64,000 bases of DNA from Bacillus sp. SD088 (GTDB lineage: Bacteria > Bacillota > Bacilli > Bacillales > Bacillaceae_C), in the NCBI RefSeq assembly GCF_017355205.1, contig NZ_JADIJK010000005.1:62001-126000 (forward strand), in the 5' to 3' direction. The notes under the pieces are model-generated. The model made no database searches. It had not been told where the DNA came from and saw nothing but the letters and a program-made list of their open reading frames with translations. Shown here one piece after another: positions 45,687 through 54,352 of the stretch; position 1 is the first letter of the stretch; the number at the start of each line of letters is the position of its first letter. Both the position numbers and the translations under genes were made by a program.

Positions 45687-46292
45687 ATGTTGAAGGTAAT
45701 TAAAAGGAATTTTAAACAGCCCAAAGGTTTGATTGGAAAGTTTATTGGAAAAGTAATGGCGACAGAAAATAAGACATTGAACGAATGGACAATTGAACAA
45801 TTAAAAGTTCGCCAAGGGGATCGTATTCTTGAAATAGGCTATGGACCCGGATATAGCATGGAGTATTTAGTGAATCAATATCGAAACATTCAAATTGATG
45901 GTATCGATATTTCGAAAGCGATGAAGGATGAGGCGACCCGTCGACTGAAAACTCAGGTGGATAAAGGGCAGATTAGATTGGTTATAAGTGATATTTCAGA
46001 AGCAGACCTTCAACGAAATAGCTATCAAAGGGTATTGGCAGTGAATACCTATACGTTATGGCAAGATAAACAGGCAAGTCTTGAAAACATCTATCGAGCA
46101 TTGCAGCCAGGTGGAAAAATAGCGATTACGATGCAACCACGCCAAGAAGATGCACGACTCCATAAAACGAAACAGTTCGGAAGACAGATTCGAACGAATA
46201 TGAGAATGAGTGGATTCCGTCAAATTAAGGTTCGATATAAAGAGATCTCACCAGCCCTAGTAGTTTGTGTCACTGCTACAAAACCAAAATAG
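45687..46292 (+). CDS. Class I SAM-dependent methyltransferase
   Basis: 201 residues from ATG 45687; the open frame reaches 45543 but that part overlaps the tatC end and the terminator. Motif I 'RILEIGYGPGYSMEYL' (about 48-63), motif II 'QIDGIDISKAM', and 'RVLAVNTYTLWQD' with 'LQPGGKIAITMQP'. Cytosolic; substrate unknown. Confidence 0.75.
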   Translation: MLKVIKRNFKQPKGLIGKFIGKVMATENKTLNEWTIEQLKVRQGDRILEIGYGPGYSMEYLVNQYRNIQIDGIDISKAMKDEATRRLKTQVDKGQIRLVISDISEADLQRNSYQRVLAVNTYTLWQDKQASLENIYRALQPGGKIAITMQPRQEDARLHKTKQFGRQIRTNMRMSGFRQIKVRYKEISPALVVCVTATKPK

Positions 46293-46412
46293 GAATGATC
46301 ATGGTGTCAAGTACTGGTGGGTAATTAGCCATTGAGCATTATTACTTGGTTATAAAAATGCCGCACAACGACTCCTGGAAGATAAAAATATTTTGTCATT
46401 TTTCTTCACATC

Positions 46413-46442
46413 TTGACCAATTAAAAAGTAATATAGTATGAT
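46413..46442 (+). promoter_or_regulatory. glmS promoter
   Basis: TTGACC (46413-46418), 18-nt spacer, TATGAT (46437-46442). Transcription would start about 45 nt before the ribozyme cleavage site. Confidence 0.6.
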
Positions 46443-46497
46443 AGATTTTGTTTTCTACTTAAGGATTGAGAGGAGCGTAGGGGTTTCCAAAAATAAA

Positions 46498-46792
46498 GCG
46501 CCAGAACTAATCACGATCGAAATCTAAAGTGTGTGTTCAAAAGGAGGATAGGACCAAGTCGGCTAAAAGGCGCCGACATCCTGTCAGTAACATCGACACT
46601 GTAAAAGTTTGAGACGGCGAAGCCTTCGAGCATTAGTGTCATTTTCTCCGGACTTTTTGAACATCATCTTAAAGGATTAGTTGACGAGGTGGAGGTTATC
46701 GAATCTTCGGCGGATGCCTCCCGGCTGGGACACACAGTCGAATGATCTTTCTTAAAACATCGAGGTGACTCAGGTGGACAAAGGAAGGATTA
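46498..46792 (+). ncRNA. glmS ribozyme-riboswitch
   Basis: Core sequences of the ribozyme are exact: GCGCCAGAACT at the cleavage site (cut expected between A46497 and G46498), TTGACGAGGTGGAGG (46681-46695), TTATCGAA, TTCGGCGGATGCCTCCCGGC (46706-46725). P1 is AACTAATC (46505-46512) with GATTAGTT (46675-46682). The 3' part (P3, P4) extends to about 46792: GGCTG/CAGTC and GATCTTTC with GGAAGGAT. Glucosamine-6-phosphate acts as cofactor for self-cleavage, after which RNase J removes the mRNA, so GlmS represses itself. P1 encloses about 160 nt, far longer than in B. subtilis (a few nt). Confidence 0.95.
46530..46665 (+). repeat. Structured insertion in the P1 loop of the glmS ribozyme
   Basis: Bounded by TGTTCAAAAGGAGGAT (from about 46533) and CTCCGGACTTTTTGAACA (to about 46663), which pair with each other. 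Inside are hairpins GTCGGC/GCCGAC (about 46559-46578) and GACACT/AGTGTC with an inner GGCGAAGCC. This looks like a mobile or dispersed intergenic repeat of the kind I recall from Bacillaceae, though no second copy is in this window. Confidence 0.55.
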
Positions 46793-46851
46793 TGTGCACA
46801 TACAGATAAACATCAGAGAGAAGGGGGTAAGTATGCCCCCCATGCTGCTTG

Positions 46852-46869
46852 CCTCCTTCTATGAGGAGG
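46852..46869 (+). promoter_or_regulatory. Hairpin over the glmS ribosome binding site
   Basis: CCTCCT (46852-46857) is the exact complement of the SD AGGAGG (46864-46869), 6-nt loop. An in-frame ATG at 46833 with its own RBS (AAGGGGG) reads [15 protein letters not shown] and continues into GlmS. Ribosomes starting there would open the hairpin. Confidence 0.4.
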
Positions 46870-46877
46870 AACTGAAA

Positions 46878-48680
46878 ATGTGCGGAATTACCGGCTATAT
46901 TGGAAGTAAACAGGCGAAAGAAATTTTATTAAAAGGATTGGAAAAACTTGAATATCGCGGTTATGATTCTGCAGGAATCGCTGTAATGAATGAGACGGGT
47001 GTTCAAGTTGTTAAAGAAAAGGGACGAATCGCGAAATTACGTGAAATTGTGGATGAAAGTATCGAAGCCCAAGTGGGAATCGGTCATACACGGTGGGCGA
47101 CACATGGAGTACCAAGCCAGGAGAATGCTCATCCTCACCAAAGTGCTTCAGGACGATTCACCTTGGTCCATAATGGTGTGATTGAAAATGATACAGAGCT
47201 TCAGGAGAATTACCTTTCAGGAGGGACTTTTAAAAGTGATACAGATACAGAAGTGATTGTTCAGCTTGTGGATAAATTTTCAGCAGAAGGACTTACAACA
47301 ATCGAGGCTTTTCGTAAAACCTTATCTTTATTAAAAGGATCTTATGCGATTGCCATGCTTGATCAAGAGACACCGGATACTGTCTTTGTCGCGAAAAACA
47401 AAAGCCCACTTTTATTAGGTGTCGGGGAAGGTTTTCACGTTGTAGCAAGTGATGCGATGGCGATGCTTCATGTCACCGATTCTTTTATTGAATTAATGGA
47501 TCAAGAGATTGTCATGGTGAAAGAAGATCAGCGAATTATCCAGACATTTGATGGGACAACAGTGACACGCCAGCCATATCAAGCAGCCTTCGATGCAAAT
47601 GATATTGAAAAGGGAACCTATCCGCATTATATGCTAAAAGAAATCGATGAACAGCCAGCTGTTATTAGAAAGATCATTCAATCATATCAAAATGAACAAG
47701 GCGATTTGTCCATCGCGAGCGGTATCGTCTCAGCACTCCATGAAGCGGATCGATTGTATATCATTGCTTCAGGCACAAGTTATCACGCTGGATTAGTAGG
47801 AAAACAATTAATAGAGAAAATGGCGAAAATCCCTGTGGAAGTTCATATTGGTAGTGAATTTGCCTACAATCCACCTCTTCTTTCTGAAAGACCATTCTTT
47901 ATCTTTATCTCGCAAAGTGGTGAGACAGCTGATAGTCGTGCAGTGCTCGTGAAAATAAAGGAATGGAATTATCCTTCTTTGGCAATTACAAACGTAGCAG
48001 GCTCTACACTCTCTCGAGAATCGGATTACACATTGCTTTTACATGCGGGTCCAGAAATCGCTGTTGCCTCTACAAAGGCCTATACAGCTCAGCTTGCTGT
48101 TTTATCCATTCTCTCTTATGTAATAGCACAAACAAACCTGCTTCAAGTCGAGTTTGATTTGGTAGAGGAACTTGCACTTGTCGCTACCGCGATGGAAACT
48201 TTATGTGACGCAAAAGAAGAATTTGAAAAAATCACCACGGAATTTCTTTATGCAACAAGAAATGCCTTTTTCATTGGCCGTGGGCTTGATTATTTCGTCT
48301 GTCTTGAAGGTGCCCTTAAATTAAAGGAAATCTCCTATATTCAGGCAGAAGGCTTTGCCGGTGGAGAACTCAAGCACGGAACCATTGCCCTTATTGAAGA
48401 AGGGACACCAGTCATCGCTCTTGACACACAGAAAAACGTCAGCGGAAGCATTCGTGGCAATGTAAAAGAAGTGGCTTCCCGTGGCGCCAACACCTGCCTA
48501 ATTGCAATGGAGGGACTTCATAACGCTGGAGACCATCATGTCCTTCCGGAAGTACATCAATGGCTAACACCATTTATATCTGTGATCCCACTTCAACTTA
48601 TTGCTTATTACGCCTCCCTTCACAGAGGCTGTGACATCGACAAACCACGGAATTTGGCGAAGAGTGTGACAGTGGAGTAG
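46878..48680 (+). CDS. glmS: Glutamine--fructose-6-phosphate aminotransferase (isomerizing)
   Basis: 600 residues from ATG 46878 (RBS AGGAGG, 8 nt). Upstream in-frame ATGs exist, but Cys must be residue 2 (MCGITGYIG) to become the N-terminal nucleophile of the glutaminase domain. Further motifs: '[10 protein letters not shown]', 'HTRWATHG', isomerase domain 'ASGTSYHAG' and '[10 protein letters not shown]', and the C-terminal 'NLAKSVTVE'. It makes glucosamine-6-phosphate for peptidoglycan. Its 3' end is the target of the adjacent Tn7-like element, which did not alter the coding sequence. Confidence 0.97.
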   Translation: MCGITGYIGSKQAKEILLKGLEKLEYRGYDSAGIAVMNETGVQVVKEKGRIAKLREIVDESIEAQVGIGHTRWATHGVPSQENAHPHQSASGRFTLVHNGVIENDTELQENYLSGGTFKSDTDTEVIVQLVDKFSAEGLTTIEAFRKTLSLLKGSYAIAMLDQETPDTVFVAKNKSPLLLGVGEGFHVVASDAMAMLHVTDSFIELMDQEIVMVKEDQRIIQTFDGTTVTRQPYQAAFDANDIEKGTYPHYMLKEIDEQPAVIRKIIQSYQNEQGDLSIASGIVSALHEADRLYIIASGTSYHAGLVGKQLIEKMAKIPVEVHIGSEFAYNPPLLSERPFFIFISQSGETADSRAVLVKIKEWNYPSLAITNVAGSTLSRESDYTLLLHAGPEIAVASTKAYTAQLAVLSILSYVIAQTNLLQVEFDLVEELALVATAMETLCDAKEEFEKITTEFLYATRNAFFIGRGLDYFVCLEGALKLKEISYIQAEGFAGGELKHGTIALIEEGTPVIALDTQKNVSGSIRGNVKEVASRGANTCLIAMEGLHNAGDHHVLPEVHQWLTPFISVIPLQLIAYYASLHRGCDIDKPRNLAKSVTVE

Positions 48681-48699
48681 GGTGTGGTTGTTTGTAGAT

Positions 48700-48704
48700 T
48701 GTGT
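48700..48704. repeat. Target-site duplication, left copy (TGTGT)
   Basis: 5 bp, starting 20 bp after the glmS stop codon; identical to 62563-62567. Tn7-type transposition duplicates 5 bp. Confidence 0.85.
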
Positions 48705-48790
48705 TGTGGCTTTGAAATAAGGTTTGATAATTTATATTAAAGATTGATCATTTGAAATAAAGTTTGATAATTTATAATAAAGTTTGATAA
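48705..48790 (+). repeat. glmS-proximal transposon end (Tn7R equivalent), four TnsB sites
   Basis: After the terminal TGTGGCTTTGA, four copies of AATAAAGTTTGATAA-like sites start at 48716, 48736 (ATTAAAGATTGATCA), 48756 and 48776, exactly 20 bp apart. Four abutting sites at the attTn7-proximal end are what Tn7R has. Confidence 0.85.
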
Positions 48791-48791
48791 A

Positions 48792-48834
48792 AACAATCCT
48801 TTAAGATAATATGTTCTTGAAGGGTTGTTTTTTT
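48792..48834 (+). terminator. Terminator just inside the transposon end
   Basis: AACAATCCTT (48792-48801) with AAGGGTTGTT (48820-48829), then TTTTT. It would stop read-through from glmS into the transposon. Confidence 0.7.
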
Positions 48835-48861
48835 ATTCTGATATTTGGGAGTGTATTCTTT

Positions 48862-49644
48862 ATGAAACTTAAAATGCCGTTTCGTGATTTCTATTATTTA
48901 GATTCTGAATATGTAGATAATTTACTGGGAATTGTAGAAGGATTTATTCAAGAAGAGTATTCGGAGGTAAAGCGTGAGGAAAGAACTAATCAGGGTAAAG
49001 GAAAATTCGCACTTGCTGATATTGGAAGAGAAAGTAGGAAAGGGGAAGAAACCGTTAGAACAGGTCGGGTAAGCGCAGAACTAAAGTATAATAAGCTTTT
49101 TGATTACTTGGTAGATAAGGGTTTAGAACAAATAGATGCTTTTGATGAAACCCTTTGGGATATGATATTAGATGAGGAAGAAATACTAGAACTTAGAGGC
49201 GCTTTACATTTTACCCAAATATATAACTTAGAAAAAACTACACAGTATTTGGGTGGGTTTATGAGAGGGCTAGATATGGTTCAAGACTCAGAGATTGATA
49301 TGGTTGCAGGACAAGCATCTAAGATACGGCATTTACAAGAGAAGAATGGAATACCAATTAGGCTTGTAACTTCTGACGGCCAATATACATTTATAGCATA
49401 TTTAAATGAGAGGTACTTACAAAAACAGCAGAATGAGATTATGGGAAATGATTACAAAATGCTTTGCAAAGTTGAAAGAGTCATTGAAAGAGGGGAGGAT
49501 TATAATATCTTTGATCCTAAAGAAATAGAACATACTATCTTAAATAGAGAGCAGAGAAGACAAAATAAAAAATTACCGGATGAATTTATGGAAAAAGTTA
49601 AGGGTCCGGCAGCTGTGGTTCTACCAATTGCAATTTATAGGTAA
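48862..49644 (+). CDS. DUF6414-like protein, cargo between transposon end and tnsA
   Basis: 260 residues from ATG 48862; the open frame from 48811 overlaps the terminator. The N-terminal 'FYYLDSEYVDNLLGIVEGFIQEEY' region resembles DUF6414 proteins ('YLDTNxVLSLLASIEGGF'). The middle (40-95) is charged and the protein ends 'GPAAVVLPIAIYR'. No membrane segment. DUF6414 proteins have no known role. It precedes tnsA by 32 bp in the same direction, so it may share a transcript with the transposition genes. Confidence 0.5.
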   Translation: MKLKMPFRDFYYLDSEYVDNLLGIVEGFIQEEYSEVKREERTNQGKGKFALADIGRESRKGEETVRTGRVSAELKYNKLFDYLVDKGLEQIDAFDETLWDMILDEEEILELRGALHFTQIYNLEKTTQYLGGFMRGLDMVQDSEIDMVAGQASKIRHLQEKNGIPIRLVTSDGQYTFIAYLNERYLQKQQNEIMGNDYKMLCKVERVIERGEDYNIFDPKEIEHTILNREQRRQNKKLPDEFMEKVKGPAAVVLPIAIYR

Positions 49645-49676
49645 GTATATATTGATGACTTATTGGGGTGAATTGA

Positions 49677-50513
49677 GTGGCAAAGCGTAAGCGAGTTAAT
49701 TCAGATGATAAGAAGCTTAAAAACGGAAGAGGTCAAGGAATTGGAATTAATTATAAACCATGGCTAAACATTCAAGAAGTATCCTCACTTGGACGATCTA
49801 CTCGTTTGAAGGGAAATAAAATTCCAAGGCAATATGAGTTTCTTTCAGATTTAGAACGAAATTACTTTTATTTATTGGAATATTCCGATTCAGTTGTTGA
49901 TATCCGTGAACAATTTCCACTTCTTCCAATTGAAGAAACGTTATTAATTTCTGATGAGCTAGGTATTAAGCACCCTAGAGACCCTAAAACACAAGAACCT
50001 ATTGTTATGACAACTGATTTCGTTGTTACAACCAAAGGACAGAAGAATACCGATGTAGCACGGACAATCAAGTATAAAAATGATTTAGCAGATGAACGCG
50101 TACTAGAAAAATTTGAGATTGAGCGTGTTTATTGGGAACGTAAGGGAATTGACTGGGGGATTGTAACAGAAAATGAAATTTCCAAAACAATGGCAACTAA
50201 TATAGCATTTGTTCACGGTTATGCTGATTTAGGATATATTGATGGTTTTCAAGAAATAGAGCAATCTGAACTAGATGAGTTCAGTATATTTCTAATAAAT
50301 AAGCTTTTACGTGAAGAATTTTCATTAAGAGAAATTACGCAGCATCTAGAAGAAAGCTATGGGTTAACAGCAGGGGGTGGGATTACGCTATTCAAGCATC
50401 TTGTCATTACTAAAGCAATAGAAATAGACTTATCCGAGAGACTCGATGTCGGTCAAATTATCCCAATAAAGACAGTTAGGACAGACTTTTCGGAAAAGGT
50501 GAAGGCAATATGA
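49677..50513 (+). CDS. tnsA: TnsA transposase endonuclease subunit
   Basis: 278 residues, GTG start (RBS GGGGTG). Restriction-enzyme-like catalytic residues: Glu in 'DIREQFPL' region (about 78-85), Asp in 'MTTDFVVTTKG' (about 115-125), Lys in 'ARTIKYKNDL' (about 131-140). C-terminal winged helix contacts TnsC. TnsA cuts the 5' strands at the transposon ends, giving cut-and-paste movement. Its stop overlaps the tnsB start. Confidence 0.92.
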   Translation: MAKRKRVNSDDKKLKNGRGQGIGINYKPWLNIQEVSSLGRSTRLKGNKIPRQYEFLSDLERNYFYLLEYSDSVVDIREQFPLLPIEETLLISDELGIKHPRDPKTQEPIVMTTDFVVTTKGQKNTDVARTIKYKNDLADERVLEKFEIERVYWERKGIDWGIVTENEISKTMATNIAFVHGYADLGYIDGFQEIEQSELDEFSIFLINKLLREEFSLREITQHLEESYGLTAGGGITLFKHLVITKAIEIDLSERLDVGQIIPIKTVRTDFSEKVKAI

Positions 50514-52675
50514 TTTATTACAACCAAGTGTATCAATATATTAATAAAGAAGCTAAGAATCGCTTACGAGTGATAGATATTGATGATCCAATTGCTTACT
50601 ATGTAGAACTACATGGAGATACATCAATGCCGAAAAAAATAGATATTGCTATACTCGATGCCGAAGTACAAGCCGAGGTTTTGTTGGCTATTCCAGATCC
50701 CTATGCTAAAAGCTACTCGGATAGTGATTTAACTGATAACCAACTGCGGAAACGTGATGAAGATTGGCATGTTGTTTCAGATGCGTGGAATGTATATAAA
50801 GAAAGATTATTAGAAAAGAAAACCAGAGAAGCAGCATTGGCAGAAATTGCTTCAAAATCAGGAATGAGTAAATTAAAGATAAAACGTGCATTTACCCGCT
50901 TTTGGCAACGAGGATTAAATAAGAATGCGCTTTTACCTGACTATATGTATTCAGGAGGAAAGGGAAAAGAGAGAGATCTTTCGGAATCAAAAGTAGGTAG
51001 ACCAAGAAAGTATGCTCTATCTGATGACGGTCAGCAAGGGATTAATATTACAGAAGAGGTGAAAAGGCAATTTGCCTTTGTTATCAAGAAATACTACCGA
51101 AAGAAAGAACAGATTTCCTTAGCAGAAACATATGATTATCTTCTACGGGAATTTTATTCAGATGAATATGTTGAGAATACCATAGTGAAATACAAAGTGT
51201 GGGATGCCTCGAGAATACCCACATACAATCAATTTTATTATTGGTTTAAGAAATACGAAGATCCACAACTGGACATTGCTTTACGTATAAGTGAAAAAGA
51301 GTTTAATTTGAAACATCGCCCAATTTTAAATAACTCTACTATGGAGACAGATGGACCTGGTACACGTTTCCAAATAGATGCTACGATTGGAGATATTTAT
51401 TTAGTTAGTTCTTTTGATAGATCCTTGGTTATTGGTCGTCCAGTTATATATGGAATAATTGACGTCTATTCACGGATGGTTACGGGTATATACGTTGGAC
51501 TTGAAGGCCCTTCGTGGATTGGAGCTATGATGGCTTTAGATAATATGGTGACTGATAAAGTTGAGTACTGTCAGCAATTCAACATTAATATTGATGAAAG
51601 TCAGTGGCCAGCAAAGCATTTACCCGAGATCATTATTGCTGACCGAGGTGAATTCGAAGGCTATTCGGTAGAGAATCTTATTAATAATTTAAATATCAAA
51701 ATTGAAAATACATCTGCATATCGTGGGGATTTAAAAGGAATTATTGAGCGCCAATTCCGAACGATTAATGGAAGAATTAAGCATAAAACACCAGGCGCCA
51801 TTCAAAAAGAATTTCGAGAACGGGGAGATCGTGATTATCGTCTAGATGCTAGTTTGAATCTGGAGGAATTCATCAAGATAGTTATTCATTTAGTGTTGAA
51901 GCATAATCAGAAAATCATAGAAAAATATCCACTTGAAAAAGGGATGATTACAAGTGGATTAACAGCAACACCGGTTAATTTATGGAATTGGGGTATTGCG
52001 AATAAAAAAGGACGTTTACAAACTGTAATGGATAAAAATGTACTCAGAATGAACTTATTACCGAAAGGCAGAGCACGAATTAGCCGAGCTGGACTTAAAT
52101 TTAAAGGTTTATTTTATGGGGCAGAAAAAGCGATTAATGAGCAGTGGTATGTAAAACTTAAAAATACAAGTATTGAAGTTTTATATGATCCCCGAGAAAT
52201 GAATCAAATTTATATACCTTACCCTGACGGGAGAGATTTCGATACTTGTTATTTATTAGACACTAGCTTGGAGTACAAAGGCAATACGCTAGAAGAAGTT
52301 GAATTTTACCAGAATCTTTTGCAAGAAGCGAAAGCCGAAGAACAAGTTAGGCAAAGAGAAAACACAATCAATGCAGATCTAGCGATTGAAAAAATTGTTA
52401 AAGAGGCAATGAACGATAAAAAGCAATCTGTACCACAGTCAAACAACAAGTCTGAAAAATTGCGAGATATAAGAGTAAACCGACAAGTAGAAAAAGGATT
52501 AAATCGGGAAGATGAAAAGTTTAATTTAATTGATAAACCAGATGAAGTACAAGTAGATATCATAGATTTTGAAACAAAAGAAAAGATAAATAACTCTTCA
52601 CCTAAGAAATCACCCTCACGTCTGATGCAAAAATTAAAGAAGAAACGAGATGAGGAATTTGGGAAAAACAAATGA
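50510..52675 (+). CDS. tnsB: TnsB DDE transposase
   Basis: 721 residues. N-terminal DNA-binding HTH domains (1-250), then an RNase H-like DDE core: Asp in 'FQIDATIGD' (about 288), Asp in 'EIIIADRGEFEG' (about 377) and Glu in 'GDLKGIIERQFR' (about 413). C-terminal beta-barrel and a charged tail that in Tn7 contacts TnsC. It binds the 15-bp sites at both ends and makes the 3' cuts and strand transfer. Overlaps tnsA by 4 nt. Confidence 0.95.
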   Translation: MIYYNQVYQYINKEAKNRLRVIDIDDPIAYYVELHGDTSMPKKIDIAILDAEVQAEVLLAIPDPYAKSYSDSDLTDNQLRKRDEDWHVVSDAWNVYKERLLEKKTREAALAEIASKSGMSKLKIKRAFTRFWQRGLNKNALLPDYMYSGGKGKERDLSESKVGRPRKYALSDDGQQGINITEEVKRQFAFVIKKYYRKKEQISLAETYDYLLREFYSDEYVENTIVKYKVWDASRIPTYNQFYYWFKKYEDPQLDIALRISEKEFNLKHRPILNNSTMETDGPGTRFQIDATIGDIYLVSSFDRSLVIGRPVIYGIIDVYSRMVTGIYVGLEGPSWIGAMMALDNMVTDKVEYCQQFNINIDESQWPAKHLPEIIIADRGEFEGYSVENLINNLNIKIENTSAYRGDLKGIIERQFRTINGRIKHKTPGAIQKEFRERGDRDYRLDASLNLEEFIKIVIHLVLKHNQKIIEKYPLEKGMITSGLTATPVNLWNWGIANKKGRLQTVMDKNVLRMNLLPKGRARISRAGLKFKGLFYGAEKAINEQWYVKLKNTSIEVLYDPREMNQIYIPYPDGRDFDTCYLLDTSLEYKGNTLEEVEFYQNLLQEAKAEEQVRQRENTINADLAIEKIVKEAMNDKKQSVPQSNNKSEKLRDIRVNRQVEKGLNREDEKFNLIDKPDEVQVDIIDFETKEKINNSSPKKSPSRLMQKLKKKRDEEFGKNK

Positions 52676-52676
52676 C

Positions 52677-54341
52677 ATGGTTGTCTTAAAAGGAGAATTT
52701 GAGAAAGGCGGATATAAGGAACAACCTTTAAGTGAGTATACCAATAATCCCTTCATCGAAGCCCTTCCACCAATTTTCAGTGAGGATGATGTGTTGGAAA
52801 GATTTATGGTGACTCCACGAATTAGTAAACAAGATAAATTAAGTGCAACGAATATTCGATATCACGTGTTAAAGCGTGTGAGAAACTTTATTCAGCCATT
52901 ACCGATTCACTTCGAGGTAGAACGTCGTTTGTCCACATTGATTAGAAGAAGTTATTTGGCCCGCAATCCACTAGATCCAACATTTTTAGAGCGTATTCGT
53001 GTATTGCATGAATTACGTGAAGAAGAGACGACGCATAAATATATCGATGAAAGACTAAATTATATTCGCTCGACCGCCGATAGTTTATCCATTATCGGCA
53101 TTTCTGGGATTGGCAAAACCACTGCAATTGAACGTCTTTTGCTTATGTACCCACAGGTAATCAAGCATGAAGAATATAAGGGACAACCTTTTAACCGTAC
53201 ACAAATTGTATGGCTCAAAATTGACTGCCCTTATGATGGAAGCCTATCCACCCTTTGTAAAAGTTTCTTTAAAGCAATTGATGATTTACTAGGCACTCGA
53301 TATTTAGAAAAGTACGGTTATTTGAACCGTGTGACATCAACCATGTTATTGCACATGACATCATTAGCAAGTATGTATGGCATTGGCGTTCTGGTAATTG
53401 ATGAAATTCAACACCTACTACACTCTAAAAATGATCAGGAAGAAATGCTGAATTTCTTTGTTACCTTGTCTAACACGGTGGGTATACCAACTGTTCTTAT
53501 CGGAACTTCCAAAGCGCAAAAATTATTCAAAGGGAATTTCAGGCAGGCAAGACGAGCTGCAAGTGATGGAGCTATTATTTGGGATCGTATGGCGGAAGAT
53601 AGTGAAGAGTGGGAGTTTTTCCTAGAAACCCTTTGGGAATTACAGTGTTTAAAAACCTATTCTAAACTTACTGAGGAATTAAAAAAATCATTTTATTACG
53701 AATGCCAAGGGATTACTGCTGTTGCTGTAAACTTATTTATTCTAGCACAAGAACGAGCATTATTTGATGAGGGCAACCCGAATGAAATCATTACGCCACA
53801 AGTACTAAAAAAGACTGCGAAAGAAGATATGCAAACGATTCAACCAATGATGACAGCTATTCGGACGAACAATATTGCCGATATGATGAAATATGAAGAT
53901 ATCATGATCAATCTGGATGAAGTCATGCTGAACCATAAGCGAAATACAGAAATCGCAGGACGTATTCAGGAGGCGTTTAAGGAACGCCAAAATAGAATCG
54001 AGTATAAACGTCAAGACATGATTGAAAACTTAAGTGTTGAAGTGGCAGCCCTTGGTATTTTTGATAGTTTGAAAGAAAATGATATTAAAAAGCTCGCACA
54101 AAAAATAGTTGAGGAAAATCCACTTGATACTGAATTTAATCAACTTAAATCAGATGTAATTCAGCAGGCGATTGCCTTAAATCAACAAAAGAAAGATCAA
54201 AAAGCAAAGGCAAAAGTAAAAAATGTAGAGATTCTACCATTGCTAAAGCTAAGAAAGCAAGCGTTAGACAAAAAGCAACACCCCTATGAATTATTAAAAG
54301 CAAATGAATACATTAAAAATCCTCTGGAGGAGTTCTATTAG
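52677..54341 (+). CDS. tnsC: TnsC AAA+ regulator
   Basis: 554 residues from ATG 52677; the frame is open from an ATG at 52650 inside tnsB, and neither start has a strong RBS. 'YKEQPLSEYTNNPFIEALPPI' region at the N-terminus is typical of TnsC. Walker A 'GISGIGKTTAIE' (about 142-153), Walker B 'GVLVIDEIQHLL' (about 240-251), sensor 'TVLIGTSKAQK'. It polymerises on DNA and links the target selectors TnsD/TnsE to TnsAB. Confidence 0.93.
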   Translation: MVVLKGEFEKGGYKEQPLSEYTNNPFIEALPPIFSEDDVLERFMVTPRISKQDKLSATNIRYHVLKRVRNFIQPLPIHFEVERRLSTLIRRSYLARNPLDPTFLERIRVLHELREEETTHKYIDERLNYIRSTADSLSIIGISGIGKTTAIERLLLMYPQVIKHEEYKGQPFNRTQIVWLKIDCPYDGSLSTLCKSFFKAIDDLLGTRYLEKYGYLNRVTSTMLLHMTSLASMYGIGVLVIDEIQHLLHSKNDQEEMLNFFVTLSNTVGIPTVLIGTSKAQKLFKGNFRQARRAASDGAIIWDRMAEDSEEWEFFLETLWELQCLKTYSKLTEELKKSFYYECQGITAVAVNLFILAQERALFDEGNPNEIITPQVLKKTAKEDMQTIQPMMTAIRTNNIADMMKYEDIMINLDEVMLNHKRNTEIAGRIQEAFKERQNRIEYKRQDMIENLSVEVAALGIFDSLKENDIKKLAQKIVEENPLDTEFNQLKSDVIQQAIALNQQKKDQKAKAKVKNVEILPLLKLRKQALDKKQHPYELLKANEYIKNPLEEFY

Positions 54342-54352
54342 GAGGGAAGCAA

